Positions 22,990 through 35,057 of a stretch of DNA of 64,000 nt are shown piece by piece. This DNA comes from Monarcha castaneiventris obscurior (taxonomy: Eukaryota; Chordata; Aves; Passeriformes; Monarchidae), in the NCBI GenBank assembly GCA_026261815.1, contig JAMPIT010000484.1:9274501-9338500 (forward strand). The letters are read 5' to 3'. A program made the position numbers and the translations under genes. The notes below the pieces were generated by a model that saw nothing but the letters and a program-made list of their open reading frames with translations, was not told the origin of the DNA and made no database searches. Numbering within the stretch: the stretch's first letter is position 1; each line of letters begins with the position of its first letter.

Positions 22990-25900
22990 TCAGGTGCCAG
23001 CAGCTGCCCCGGGGGGCTGGGGTGGGGGACTGCCCTCCCCAGCCCCCACCTCCAGCAGCCGATGCAGGAGCCCCCCCGCCCTGCCCCGCCAGCAGCGGCG
23101 AGGGGCCGGGGGGCTGCCCCGCAGGGCACCCAGCAGACCGGGCAGCTGTCGGGGCAGGCGGTAGGTGGGCAGGGGCCGGAGGGGTCGGGGAACATCGCGG
23201 GGGCTGCAGAGCCGGCTGAAGTATGCCAGGACCCAGCCGCCGCCGCGGCCCGCCGCCCCCAGCTCCCCATGCAGGCAGGCCATGGCTGCCCCAAAGATGT
23301 CATGGGCATCCCCGGGTGTCCCGTCGGCCATCCCGACCTGCCACCGATGAAAGAGCCGGGCACTGCCCCGGCTCCAGAGGAGGAGGACAGTGCCGCGCTG
23401 GCGGCCCACGCGGCCTCGCTGGGCGTAGAGCCAGGGCAGGGCACCCGCCTGTCCCAAGCCACCCGCTTCCCACAGGTCCAGGCGCACGTCGCAGCCCAGC
23501 CCTGCGCGCAGCCGCTCGGCCAGGGCACACACCAGCCCGAGGTGCTCCTCTGAGTCTGGTGAGTACAGCAGCAGCACGGGGCGCCCGCCAGGGACATCTG
23601 CAGGATGGAGGGGACAGCAGTGACAGCTCAGCTCTGTGTCCTACTGGCATCCCCTGGGGACATCCTGGCATCCAACAGCATCCACCATCCACCACCCTGG
23701 GAACCCTGCAGCCCAGGAACTGGCACCCCCTGGCACTCCAGCCCCTCTTGCCATCCCTCCTGCAGCCCGCCCAGGTGCTCCTCACCATCATCTGGCCTCC
23801 AGGCACCACGGCAATTGAGGAGCAGCACAGTCACCACCAGTCCCAACGCGAGCACCAGCCCCAGCAGCCCAAAGTGCCTGTGGGAGACTGGGAGAGGGGC
23901 AGTAAAGGGGGTGTCTGCCCATTTCCACTTCCCCCTGAGTCCCCTCCAGGACCCCCTCTCACCATCGGGACAGAGCAGCTGCTTCCGAGCAAAATGCACA
24001 TCTGAGCGCCATACCTGGGGAGGGGCTGGGTAAGACCAGGACCATGTTGGGTCCCCCATAGCACAGACACCAGCTCAGGGGTCACCTTACCAGCACGCAG
24101 CTGCCCGGGACCTGTACTGGCAGCAGCAGCACCAGCTCCCCTGGAGCAGAGCCCTCTTGCTGCAAAGCACAAGGGCAGGGTCAGTGCAGGTCTGTCCCCA
24201 CCATGTTCCCCCCAGCCCCGCACCACTCACCTGTGTGATGGTGTAGAGTGGGGCCTCGGGTTCACACTGCCCACCCTGGCGCTGGCACAGGGCTGCACTG
24301 AAGGCTGCAGGGATGCGGGAGGTGAGGTGCAGGCGTAGCTGGAGCCCCCAGACACTCACTGAGACGTTCCAGGCAGTCTCTGTGGCCACCAGAAAGAGAG
24401 GGGAGGTTGCAGGATAATCAATAGGGTGAGCCCAGGGCAGAGCTATGCTTAGCCCAGGGCTGCCTTCTGCCCATAGGGCTCACCTGGTTGGTGGGGACAC
24501 TCCACGTGGCTGCTGTTCTTGTAGGAGAACTGAGGGAAGGTGAGATCAACAAAGGGTGAGCTGCCCTCACCCACCACAGCCCCCCAGCCCCTCCTGAGGT
24601 GGTGCCCACCCACCCACAGGGGCTTACTCGGAAGCAGAGCTGGGGGTGCACGTCCACCTTGTCCAGTACGTACATCTGGAACAAATGGAGTGTGTCACTC
24701 TGACCCACACAGCTCACAGGCACCCCAGTGCTCACCCATTGCCCTAGAGGGACCCTGAGATCCAGTGGATGCCCCAGCTGGTGGCATGGTCCCACATCCT
24801 GTGACACCTCAAGATCGGGAGCCCTCACCCGCACCTGCTCATCCTCACTGGCTGTAGAATTGGGGATGTCGTGACAGGGTGCAGCCTCATCTGCTGCCTC
24901 CCTCCAGCAGAGGGTGGCCTGTGGGCGCAGGGGGCAGCTGGCATTCAGCGCCATCACCATCTGGTCCTTGCTGCTGGTGCTGTAGTCGTGGAAGTGCACC
25001 GAGGACCACAGCTCAGGACCATCTGTGGGGCGCCACATCAGTGGGGTAGGGAGACACCAAGGAACACCCCCGAAACTCGGCTCCCCTCCCCACAGGCACT
25101 CACAGGCATCTGGCCAGTCATGGAAGGGGCAGTGTTTGCTCCGTGGGCTGTCGTGGTAGGAGTAGGAGGCCTGGGGCAGCAGAGCAGGATGGTCAGGGCA
25201 GGATATGCCCCCACCCCTCCTGTGAGGGCAGACAAAGAGGCTCTGGTGGCTGCAGGGTGGGCAACCCACCTCAATGCATAGGCAGGGCACCAGGAACTCA
25301 TACGGCAGTGAGACGTGGTGGCCTCCCGGCACGAGCACCTGCAACGTGGAAGGAGCATCAGCTTGGCAGGGAGTGTGTCCCCCAGTCTGGGGTGGGGGTG
25401 TCGGGGGGCAGAGCCGTTACCTGCTGGTGGAAGGGCCGGGGCAGCTCCTCACACTCCAGGGCCAGCTGGTGGCACAGCCGCACCATGAGGGCAGGACCCT
25501 CGGGCACCCACACGTCAATAGCCCGCACCTCAGGGACCCACGCATGGGTAAAGACAGGCCCTGCAGAGCAGGCAGAGGGTCAGCTGGCACCGGCGTCACC
25601 CCAGGACACCTCCCAACCCCTTCAGTCTCACCGGGTGGCTCAGCAGTGACCAGATGGCTGCAGTTTAGGGCCAAGCCCCGGTCTGGGATGGTGCGGAGGG
25701 AGACAAGGACTTGCCGCCCGCTCTCTGCCGGGAAGCAATCGAACTGCACCTGCCACTGCGGGGAGCAGGGGGTCAGTGGGGGTACTCCGGGCCTTGGTGA
25801 TCCCCGGCTCCACCGCCCACCCGAGACTCACCGTTGAGCTGCCCAACGCCCGGCGTCGCTGCCAAACCTTGAGCCAACTAGGCCGGTTGGAGCCCAGCTC

Positions 25901-26843
25901 TAGGAAGGTGAGCTGCAATCCCCGGACACCGCCGAGCTCTGCGAGAAACCGGCGTGGGGTGCTGACATGGGTGAGGGGACGGGGTGTGTCCCCCCCCGCC
26001 GCGGGGATGCCCGGCCCCGCCACCCCCGCCCGTACCTGAGGTGGGGAGGGCCAGGCGCACCCGCAGGCAGGGCTGGCAGGGCTGCGCGGGCAGGCACAGC
26101 CGGGCACGACTCAGCGACAGGGCGGGCGGCTCCAGCGGCGGCCCGGGGCGGGACGGGCGATGGCAGCGGGGGCGGCTCAGCGTCCTGTCGGCTGCAGGGG
26201 GAGAGCAGAAGGGGGGCGGCCGTGCGCCGGGGGTCCCGCAGGCAGCAGGAGCCCCGGGGACTGGGAGTGCTTGGAAGGGGGAGAGCCCCGGGGAGGTGTA
26301 CTCGGAAGGGAGGTGCCCGGGGATTCAGAGTCCTGGCGAACCGGGAGCCTCGGTGATTCGGAGTCCTCGGAAGCTGGAATCCCTGAGGACCGGGAGTCCT
26401 CGGAAACGGGGAGCCCCGGGGCTCCGGAGTCTTTGGAAGCGGGGAACCCCGGGGGCCAGGAAGTCTCGGGGATCGGGAGTCCTCGGAAGCGGGGAGCTCG
26501 GTGACCCGGAAACCGGGAGAGCCCCCCCCACCCCATCCTCCAGGACCCAGCAGCCACGGGCGGGGGAAGCCCCACCATCCCGCTGCATCCTGGAGTCGGT
26601 ACCGCAGGGCAGGAGTAGCCCTGCCCCGCCGCTACTCACCGGTGGCCCAGCACTCCTGCAAGCAAAGAAACGCGGGTGAGCGCGCCACCGCCCGCCTCCC
26701 ATCTTCCCCCGCCACCTCCCTTCCCCGGCGCTCACGAAGTTGGCGGAGACCCGGAGCCGGGTCACGGCGGCCCCGATCCCGGTCGGAGGCAGCAGCAGCA
26801 GCAGCAGCGCGGCGGCAGCGGCGAGCAGCAGCGGGCGCCCCAT
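22990..26843 (-). CDS. IL17RE: IL17RE, interleukin-17 receptor E
   Basis: IL17RE pairs with IL17RA to receive IL-17C at epithelia. Sixteen coding exons: 26736-26843, 26640-26655, 26036-26191, 25832-25938, 25632-25755, 25421-25560, 25270-25338, 25104-25170, 24829-25022, 24628-24675, 24484-24529, 24231-24379, 24091-24159, 23963-24014, 23786-23887 and 22990-23597. Phases agree and give 684 residues (human about 667). Order: signal peptide ([20 protein letters not shown]), ectodomain blocks RPSWLKVWQRRRALG, PYEFLVPCLCIE and FSYKNSSHVECPHQ, the juxtamembrane block VWRSDVHFARKQLLCPD, a membrane helix (LLGLVLALGLVVTVLLL), and SEFIR motifs RPVLLLYSPDSEEH, VRLDLWEAGGL, LPWLYAQRGRV and LAYFSRLC, all close to human IL17RE. 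Exon 2 is only 16 nt. The TM-exon acceptor was chosen because it alone keeps phase and yields VSHRHFGLL. Confidence 0.95.
26320..26520. repeat. Minisatellite in IL17RE intron 2, unit about 27 bp
   Basis: The words ggagtcctcggaagcgggg and gagccccgggg recur with gradual divergence across about 200 bp between exons 26036-26191 and 26640-26655. Confidence 0.75.
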
Positions 26844-26987
26844 GGCCGAACGCCGCCGCTCCCCGCCCCGCCCCGGGCCGGCCCCGCCGCATTCCTCCAC
26901 CGGCACGTGCGGCTCCGCCGCTCCCCCCACCCCACTGCCAAGCGGCGCTTCCTGCGGCGCAGACACGCGTGGGAGCGCGGACGGTGT

Positions 26988-26993
26988 TTTATT
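26988..26993 (-). terminator. JAGN1 polyadenylation signal (TTTATT on the + strand)
   Basis: AATAAA on the minus strand, 225 bp beyond the JAGN1 stop and only 145 bp from the IL17RE start codon. Confidence 0.8.
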
Positions 26994-27217
26994 TCCATAG
27001 AGCAACACGCGGAGGAAGGGGCACGCACCCCAGGGACCCTCCACGGCCCCAGCCCTTGGGGGTCTCCCCCCCTGCATGCGAGCCCGGGGCCGTGGTGTGG
27101 CTCAGACGCCCACCCTGTGGTCCCCGAGGATCCCCCACCCACCGGAGCTGCGCCAGCGCCGCCCCACAGGACTGAACTGCAGAGCTTCAGCACCTCACGG
27201 AGCCCACCTATCCCCGC

Positions 27218-28150
<933 letters not shown>

Positions 28151-29965
28151 ATGGCGGGGACCGGGAGCGCCGCCGCCGCCGCCGCGCGAGGGCTGGCGCG
28201 TGTGGGAGCGGGAGCGCGCGCAGCGGGGTCAGCGGGGCCCGGAGGCGCGTGGGGGGAGCCGTGCATGGGGTGCGTGTGTGGGGGGAGGGCTTGTGCACAT
28301 GGGTGTGCTGGCACCTGGAGATGCGCACGCGTGGGTACAGAGGGGTTATGAGGTTGGGGTTATGGGGGGGTTTTGGGATTGGGGACACACCTACGGGGCT
28401 GCGGATGTGTGAGCACAGAGGGGCTGGAGAAGCATGAGGGTGCGGGGACACGCGTAGAAAGGAGGACGGATAATGGTGGGTGAGGTTTATGGACACGCAG
28501 AGTGGGATGCAGGGTAGGTGGCTGAGGGGAGTCCCACCCGTGTCCCCCTGCCCACTCCATCCCCTGCAGGTGGAGGCGGCTGCTGGGCCCCAAGGAGACG
28601 CTGGGGCTGTTGGAAGGCTCCGTGGTGCACCGGGAAGGTACCTGCGACAAGGGAGGATGGGGGCAAGGGAGACAGTGAGGGCAGTATATCCTGACCAAAC
28701 TTCCCCTCACCAGGAGCCGTGCTGGTGCTGAACAAGCCCCCAGGCCTCCCCATCCTGGGTGAGTACGGGACAGGAATGGGGGGTCTGCAGGGGTGGTGGT
28801 ACCTACATGGGGGGCTCAGCGGGTGCTGACCCGCCAACATCTCCCCAGGGCGCCCTGGGGACCTGAGCCTGGATGCACTGCTGCCAGCACTGAGACAACG
28901 CCTGGGCCTCGCTGCTGAGCTGCACGTGGTGAAGGCTCCTGCCAGGTATGGTAGGAGGTTCCAGGCTGGAGGTCCTGGGGTGGAGCAGGGGCTGCCTTTC
29001 CCTCTGCAGGGCTCAGAGCAGCCATGTCCCACAGGGAGTATTCTGGCCTTGTCCTCCTGTCCAGCTGCTACCACACCACTAAGAAGCTCCAGCAGTTCTT
29101 CACCAATGCTCGCTTGAGAGGCCAGTACCCTGCCACCTATCGGTGAGTCCTTGGGACCCTGCCATGCTGGCATGGGGGTCCTATCCCCTTCTCACCACCT
29201 TACCCTGCAGTGCCATCACCGTGGGAGTCCCAGCGGAGGTGGAGGGTGAGGTCCGCACTGGGCTGTGCTGGCAGCAGCATGGGGACAGAGCCATGGTAAG
29301 GGGATGCCATCGGTCTGAGGGTGCAGGGGGTACCCCATGGAGTGCTGAGGGCTGTGTTCTGCAGGTGGTGCCAGTGCCGGCCCCAGGACGCCACAGTCTG
29401 GCCAGGAAGGATGTGAAGAGCACCCTGACGCGCTACCGGGTGCTGGGTGCTGTGGGGGGCTGTGCCCTCCTCCAGCTCCAGCCTAGGACAGGTGAATTGC
29501 TCCCCAACACCACCACCACCGCAGCCGTGCTTCCTGACCCCTGCACTCTCACCTTCCCCCTGTTCCTCCCCAGCCTTCCCAGAACAGCTCCAGGTGCACC
29601 TGACACTGCTGCTGTGCCCAGCCCTGGGCGACCATGAGCACTCTTCCCGCGTGGGCAGGGTGCTGGGAGTGCCCTTCTTTCTGACCCCTGAGACCGCCCC
29701 GACCCGCACACAGGTATGTGGTCAGTGTGGGTGCTGGGTGGGGCATTCAGCACAGCCCTCAGCGCTCCCGTTAAGCTCCCCACCCACATTGCAGGTGCTG
29801 GATGAGGAGTTGCTGTCCCGGCTGGGCCTTTCTCCACAGCGGCTCCATCACCTCCCACTCCACATCCACCTGCAGGAGCTGGTGCTGCCTGAGGGCCCCC
29901 TCTGTGCCCCCCTGCCACCCCACTTCCTGCACACTCTGCGCTGCCTGGGGCTGCCTGAGCACTAG
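28151..29965 (+). CDS. RPUSD3: RPUSD3, mitochondrial RluA-family pseudouridine synthase-like protein
   Basis: Human RPUSD3 is part of a mitochondrial pseudouridine synthase module that affects 16S rRNA and mRNA. Nine exons: 28151-28227, 28570-28637, 28714-28758, 28849-28945, 29035-29142, 29211-29295, 29365-29491, 29574-29713 and 29795-29965. Phases agree and give 305 residues, somewhat shorter than human (351). The N terminus is Ala/Arg-rich, as expected for a mitochondrial presequence. Visible motifs are VLVLNKPPGLPILG, VVKAPAREYSGLVLLSSC, LTRYRVLG and LQLQPRTAFPEQLQVHL, the last corresponding to the RluA arrangement in which substrate recognition follows the core. The usual catalytic Asp of the RLDxxTSG motif is Ala here (about residue 95). 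Exon 1 is inferred from phase plus a weak GTCAGC donor. Confidence 0.9.
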
Positions 29966-30015
29966 GAGCCCTAGTGGGGGGACACCCACTCCACCCTTTT
30001 GCTCTCTGCCACCCC

Positions 30016-30021
30016 ATTAAA
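30016..30021 (+). terminator. RPUSD3 polyadenylation signal ATTAAA
   Basis: The common variant ATTAAA lies 51 bp past the RPUSD3 stop. No AATAAA is nearer. Confidence 0.65.
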
Positions 30022-30350
30022 ATCCCCCCTGACTGCCTGGGTAGCTCAGCACTCGGTTCTTTTCTTGGCACACAGAGGATGTATTTTTCCTGGTTGTGCC
30101 TCTGGCATTGCTGGGGGCATCAGCCCTGCCACCAGTCTCTGCCTGCCTTGGTTCCAAGTACTAGGATGCAGCAGCATCTTCAGCCACCACAGCTCTGTCT
30201 GGTGGGGGCAACCACAAGCACTGGCAAAGGCAGCTTTCCTGCCTGCTCTCCGCCCTGGCATCCCCAGTTCCCACCCACAGCCCCATCCCAGGGGCAGTCC
30301 TAGCCCTCCCCACAACTCTTGCACACAGAAGGTCCAACCCCAGCTCCTTA

Positions 30351-33300
30351 TCACAGAATTATTTTAAAGCTTGCATGAGGGAGGAGGTGGGTACCACGAC
30401 ACAGCAGTGGGAGCTCTTTGGGATGAGAGGTAGCTGGGTATTGTGTTGGCCCAGCAAGGACAGACAGGGTGTTGTCCACTCCTGGGGGTGTCTCAGTGTC
30501 CCAGGTCTTCTGCATCCCGCTGGGCGCTGCCGTGTGCTTCTGCTTCAGGCATGGGCTCTTGGTGCTCTGTGCAGACAGAGGTTGTCGCAGGGGCTTGGCA
30601 GGAGGGAAGCAGCGGGCACAGCCCTGGGATGGCCAGTGCTTGCTGGGGGTTCCTCGGGGTGGTGGCACAGGCATCCAGTTCAGGGGACAGCCATTGATCC
30701 GGAACTTTGCAGCCTGAGGCTGCCCAGGCAGGCGACTGAGCCATGGCAGCCGCTGGCTCCCAGCAGAGTCGGCCCACGCCTTTGGTGGTGCTGGGGGGTC
30801 AGAGCTGGGGAGAGAGCTGTGGCTCCATTGCTCCAGAGAAGGCAGGTTACCTGTTGATGCTCTGGGCTGGGGCACCTGGGTGGTTCTGCCCCCTGGGGAC
30901 ACAGGCGGCTTGGAGGCACTGGGCACAGTGGTGGGAGATCGATGCTCTGCTCTCCGGGGCACCTGGGTGGTTCTGCCCCCTAGTGACATGGGGAACTTGG
31001 GGGCACAAGGCAGACTGGTGAGGAACTGATGCTGTGCTCGCTTGGGTACATGGGTGGCTCTGGCCCCTGGGGACACCAGGTGACGGAGAGCATTGGCCAC
31101 AGTGGTGCGGGGCTTGTCCTGGGCTTGCTGCTGTGCTAGCTGGGGCTTCTTCAGGGAACAGCCTTTGACCATCAGCTTCACACGCGCTGACAGAGGCTTG
31201 GGCACAGCTGCCTGCAGGGAGACAGCAGGGAGTGGGGGCTCGGGGTGCTTGGGGGGTGTCTGCCCCCCATCTCCCCAGCCTACCTCCTTGTAGATGAGCT
31301 CAAACGCTCCAATGGAACAGGTGGGGTTGTTTTTGCGGTCGAGCACGAGGCGCAGCGTGTCCCGCTGGACGTTGGCACAGAGCCGTCGGGTCACTGCTGA
31401 GGAGGCTCTCATGGTAGGGCAAGAGTTGATCTCCAGCAGCCAGGGCTGGCAGTCCTCCCCGACAAGAAAGTCAGCCCCATAGAGCTCGAAGCTGCCCTTG
31501 CGGAAGCCCACCTGGTCCTGGGCACTGCGCAGGGCGTTCAGGATTGCCGCCTTCATGCCGGGCACCAGCACCTGGTGCCAAGCATCTGCCTGCCCCAGCT
31601 GTGCCAGGTATTCCTGAAACTGCTTGTTTGACCAGATCTTGTCAGGGGGCACACGGGGGTCCTGGTCTGGTGATGTCTTGTACCACTTCTGGACGGAGAC
31701 GTTGCAGAGGTGCCTGGCACTGGGGCAGGGAGAGTGGGACTGGGTCAGGAGGTGCCAGGGTGATGGGGTGTGGGGAGCTGGGGTGGGGAGCACTCACCGC
31801 TCCAGGTGACACAGGGAAAAGGGCCAGGAGCAGAAGCGCAGGTAGCAGTCTCGGTAGAACCAGACGGTCAGTGGCTTCCAGTCAGTCACAACAAACCATT
31901 GCCGGATGTCGAATTTGGTGCCGAAGATGGTCAGCAGCTGCTCCACATACTTCTGCACCACCCACCTGCCCACCTGCACCGAGGGTGCTGTGAAACCCCG
32001 TGCCAGCTGCAGTACCTCTTCCAGCCGCGTTGTGCAGACGATGCCTGGGGAACACAGTGATGGTGGGATCTCTCCTAGGTGGGAAGCTTCTGTGTGCTCC
32101 CTGCTTCCCCCAGCCTTACCCCTGCCTTGGGATTCGGCACCAGGCTTGAGGATCCAGACGTTGAGCTTGCCCTCCATGCCAAGCTGGGGCAGCTGCTCTG
32201 CCAGGCACTGCAGAAGGTTCTGGCACTGCTTCCGCTGCTGCCTGGTCAGTACCAGCCCTGCCCCCTCACTGTGGGGGGCAAGGGGGCCTCAGCATCACCC
32301 CTGCCATGGTGCCCCCCATCCCCCCATCCCACTAAGCACTCACTGTGCCACACGGTAGTATTCCTGGAGGAAGCGGTCCCAGTTGATGCATGTCCTGCAG
32401 GGGGACGGGGTGCCCCTGTCAATATCCTGGTGTTGCAGAACACCCAGGTGCTGCTTACAGACCTCCAAGGCCTCCTCCACCAGCTCAGGGTACAGGGGGG
32501 AGCCTGCTGGTGCTGTGGAATGCTTGGGGTGAGAGACATGACTCCTATGCCAGCCTTGGGGCCAGAGACTCCCTCTAGGATGGGTGGCTTTGGGTGCATG
32601 GGGATGGGGTGGGGAGCAGAGCACCCAGAAGGTGGGCTAGTAGGAGGGAGTGGGGGATCCCAAGCCATAGCCATGAGCAGAGGCTGTGCCTCCAAGCTCA
32701 GCCCTCAGATGTCCCTAACGCTGAACTCCCTGCCATCACCTCCAGGCCCAGCTCCATGTACTCACCTGCCCTCTTGGTAGAGTTTGGGACCTGCTTAGTC
32801 CTCACCGGCCTGTCCCCAGCCTCCTCCAGGGCCAGTTTGAGCAGGCTGCGTGCTGCTGTCAGGCGGAAATCCTCTGCAAGAGGGAGGCATCATCCCTAGC
32901 CAGTCCTGCACAGGACATCGGAGGAGTGGGAGCATAAGGAGGGACAGGAAGGCAACAGCCTTCAGCTCACCAATGAAAGCTTCTTGCTCGTCCATGGTCC
33001 CCAGCCGGTAGCACCGGGGGAAGAAGGTGTTGGGGTCAGCTTGCTCAATCCACGGCAGGTTTTGTAGGCTGAGGCACAGCCCCTCCTGTTTAGAGGAGGT
33101 CGTCAGTCCCTACTGGACCCCATCTCCCTCCCCAAGGGCTCCAGCCTCCCACCTTGGTGGTGAACGCATCCACCCGGGGATAGTGGTTCACCACGTGGTC
33201 CTGCTGCAGCAGCTCATGGTCGGTGGCCTCAAGGAAGTTGGTCCAGATGAAATTTGGCAACCGGTCCCGCACCAGGTAGGACTGGCAGAGGGAAGAAGCC

Positions 33301-34012
33301 ACAGTGGGACACAGAGCCCCATCCCACCCTCATCCCCTGTCCGAGGCTATGCCTGTGCCTGGGGGTCCCAGGGGGAGGGTGCTGGGGGCAGTGGCAGAGC
33401 TCAGCCCCAGCCCTCTCAGCTAACCATGAGGTCATGGATGCCATTGGGGTCTTCATCACACTGCTCTTCCTCCTTCTCTTCCTCCTCCTCAGCAGGTGAC
33501 CATGCATAGTGCAGGGGGTCTGTGGTCCCCAGAAAAGGCCGTGCCCCACCACATGGGTTCAGCAGTGCCTCCCCCTGCCCACCACCACCATTTCGTGGCC
33601 TCGTCTTCAGCCGCTGCTTGTTTTGGTCATCACGATGCTGCTCCAGCTGTCTGCCCATGCTGGGGAGCTTCCTCTCCACCCAGCCCCGGGCTCGCAGCTG
33701 GTGGCGGATGACGGGGTAGGGGCCCTGCACCATGAAGATCTTCTTCTCCTGTGCAGAGACCATGGGCTCAGCCTGCCCCAGTCCTGGTTCCTCTGGCTCA
33801 GCTCTCCTGAGCCAGAAATGCAATAAATGCAAGCATGTGGCATTTGAGGGGTGTGAAATCAGGTCCCTCACCTTAATGGCCATCTCCACATGCAGCTTGG
33901 CCTTCTTGAGCTGCTCAAGGTTAAGTAAGCGCTGGCAGCCAACCTGGCGGCTGGTGGTGGTGGCTGCGCAGTGCCCTGTGAGGACAGCCCTGTCTGAGCC
34001 CACTGTCCCCAT
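30351..34012 (-). CDS. TTLL3: TTLL3, tubulin monoglycylase
   Basis: TTLL3 adds the first glycine to side chains of axonemal tubulin. Coding exons read: (start)-33872, 33425-33748, 33153-33281, 32971-33085, 32766-32873, 32344-32506, 32120-32268, 31798-32044, 31284-31719 and 30351-31211. Phases checked agree. Motifs in order: LKKAKLHVEMAIK, EKKIFMVQGPYPVIRH, RGWVERKLP, an acidic EEEEEKEEEQ run, LPWIEQADPNTFFPRCYRLG, RFLQEYYRVAHEGA, WILKPGAESQGRGIVC (ATP-grasp nucleotide site), WFYRDCYLRF and FELYGADFLVGEDCQPWLLEIN (metal-binding end of the active site). The last exon is a long basic Pro/Ser-rich tail with a 29-residue repeat. The start is uncertain: an in-frame ATG at 34012 is used, another lies at 34144, and a possible acceptor at 33978 would place the true start farther upstream. 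TTLL8 is the nearest alternative; synteny with ARPC4 favours TTLL3. Confidence 0.88.
30871..31075. repeat. In-frame 87-bp tandem repeat in the TTLL3 tail
   Basis: The word acctgggtggttctg or its close match recurs at 30874, 30961 and 31048 on the + strand, a period of 87 bp or 29 codons. On the protein side GGRTTQVPRRAEHRS aligns with GARATHVPKRAQHQF and GGRTTQVPQPRAS. Confidence 0.9.
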
Positions 34013-35057
34013 GTCCCCAGTCTCACAGGGCAGGCGTGGAGAGGTAGAAAGCACTGACCTGTCTGTCTCTGCCTGACTGAGCTTTGGGGCCTTGAAAGGA
34101 CAGCCTCCGACTTGCTGAGCCTTGTGCCAGTGTCCCAGCTGCACTGCACAGTCCCAGGATGCCCCACAGTGCCCTTGTCCCCAGCCTGCTGGGCCATGGG
34201 GTGCCTGGAGTGTACCCTGCTCAAGTACTGTCCCTGGCTGGGGGGCTGTGTCCCTGCAGTGCTGCTCTCTGTCTCACATGTCCCATGGTAGCCTGAGGGT
34301 GAAGGGAGATGTGGGTGGCTCTTCTTCCTCTGTGCCAAGGGGGTTGTCCTATTCCCCTGTCCTGCTGAGGACTGAAGCAGCAGTCCAGCACAGGACATGG
34401 CCTCTAAACCCCAGTACCATGGATGTCAGAATGCAGGATGTGGCTCCCCCAACCCCAGCACTGCTGTGATGTCACAGCCCCAGCTCCAGCCACCACAACG
34501 GCTCCACTGCCCAGAAGGGGGGACAAACAGCCCCCTATACCCACAACCTGCTATCCCCCCTCCTCAAACCTTGCACGCTGCCTGAAATCCTTTTGTGCCC
34601 CACACGCCAAGTCCCTTGCTGCCCCCAGGCCGGCTTCAAGTACTTTCACACTCTCTTGACAACCCCCCATGGCCCCTCACACACCATCAGGGCTGACCCC
34701 ACTGTTTGCTGTTGCCACACCGTGCTCCTCCAGTTCCATGCCCTGCTCCCATTCCATGATCTGCCCCCCAGGGCCACAGTGCCCTCCCCCTCCCCCATCC
34801 CCTGGTGCGGCGCAGAGTGTCGAGAGGGAGGAAACAAAGGCAATGGATACAGCAAACAAGACCGTTTAAAAAACAAGACGAGACAGGGGCAGCAGCCGGG
34901 GCCATGCTGCTGCAAGCACGGGCTGCTCTCGCCCGGCCCAGAGAGGGGCAGGCAGGGCCCCGCCCCGCCCAGTGGTCCTCAAGGAACGGGAGCAGGCACA
35001 GGCACAGTGCCCAGCGGGCACAAGCACGGGGGGAGCCACGGGGTCCTGCACCACGGC
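34013..35057 (-). other. ARPC4 3' UTR and TTLL3 upstream sequence
   Basis: About 1 kb between the tentative TTLL3 start and the ARPC4 stop. It should hold the ARPC4 3' UTR and any TTLL3 5' exon. I found no TTTATT or TTTAAT on the + strand here, so ARPC4 has no canonical minus-strand polyadenylation signal in this interval. The interval is not a strong CpG island, which leaves the TTLL3 promoter unclear. Confidence 0.5.

Noticed and set aside
23300..24005. Plus-strand frames opposite the IL17RE SEFIR and TM exons
   Set aside because: Antisense to well-supported, phased coding exons of IL17RE.
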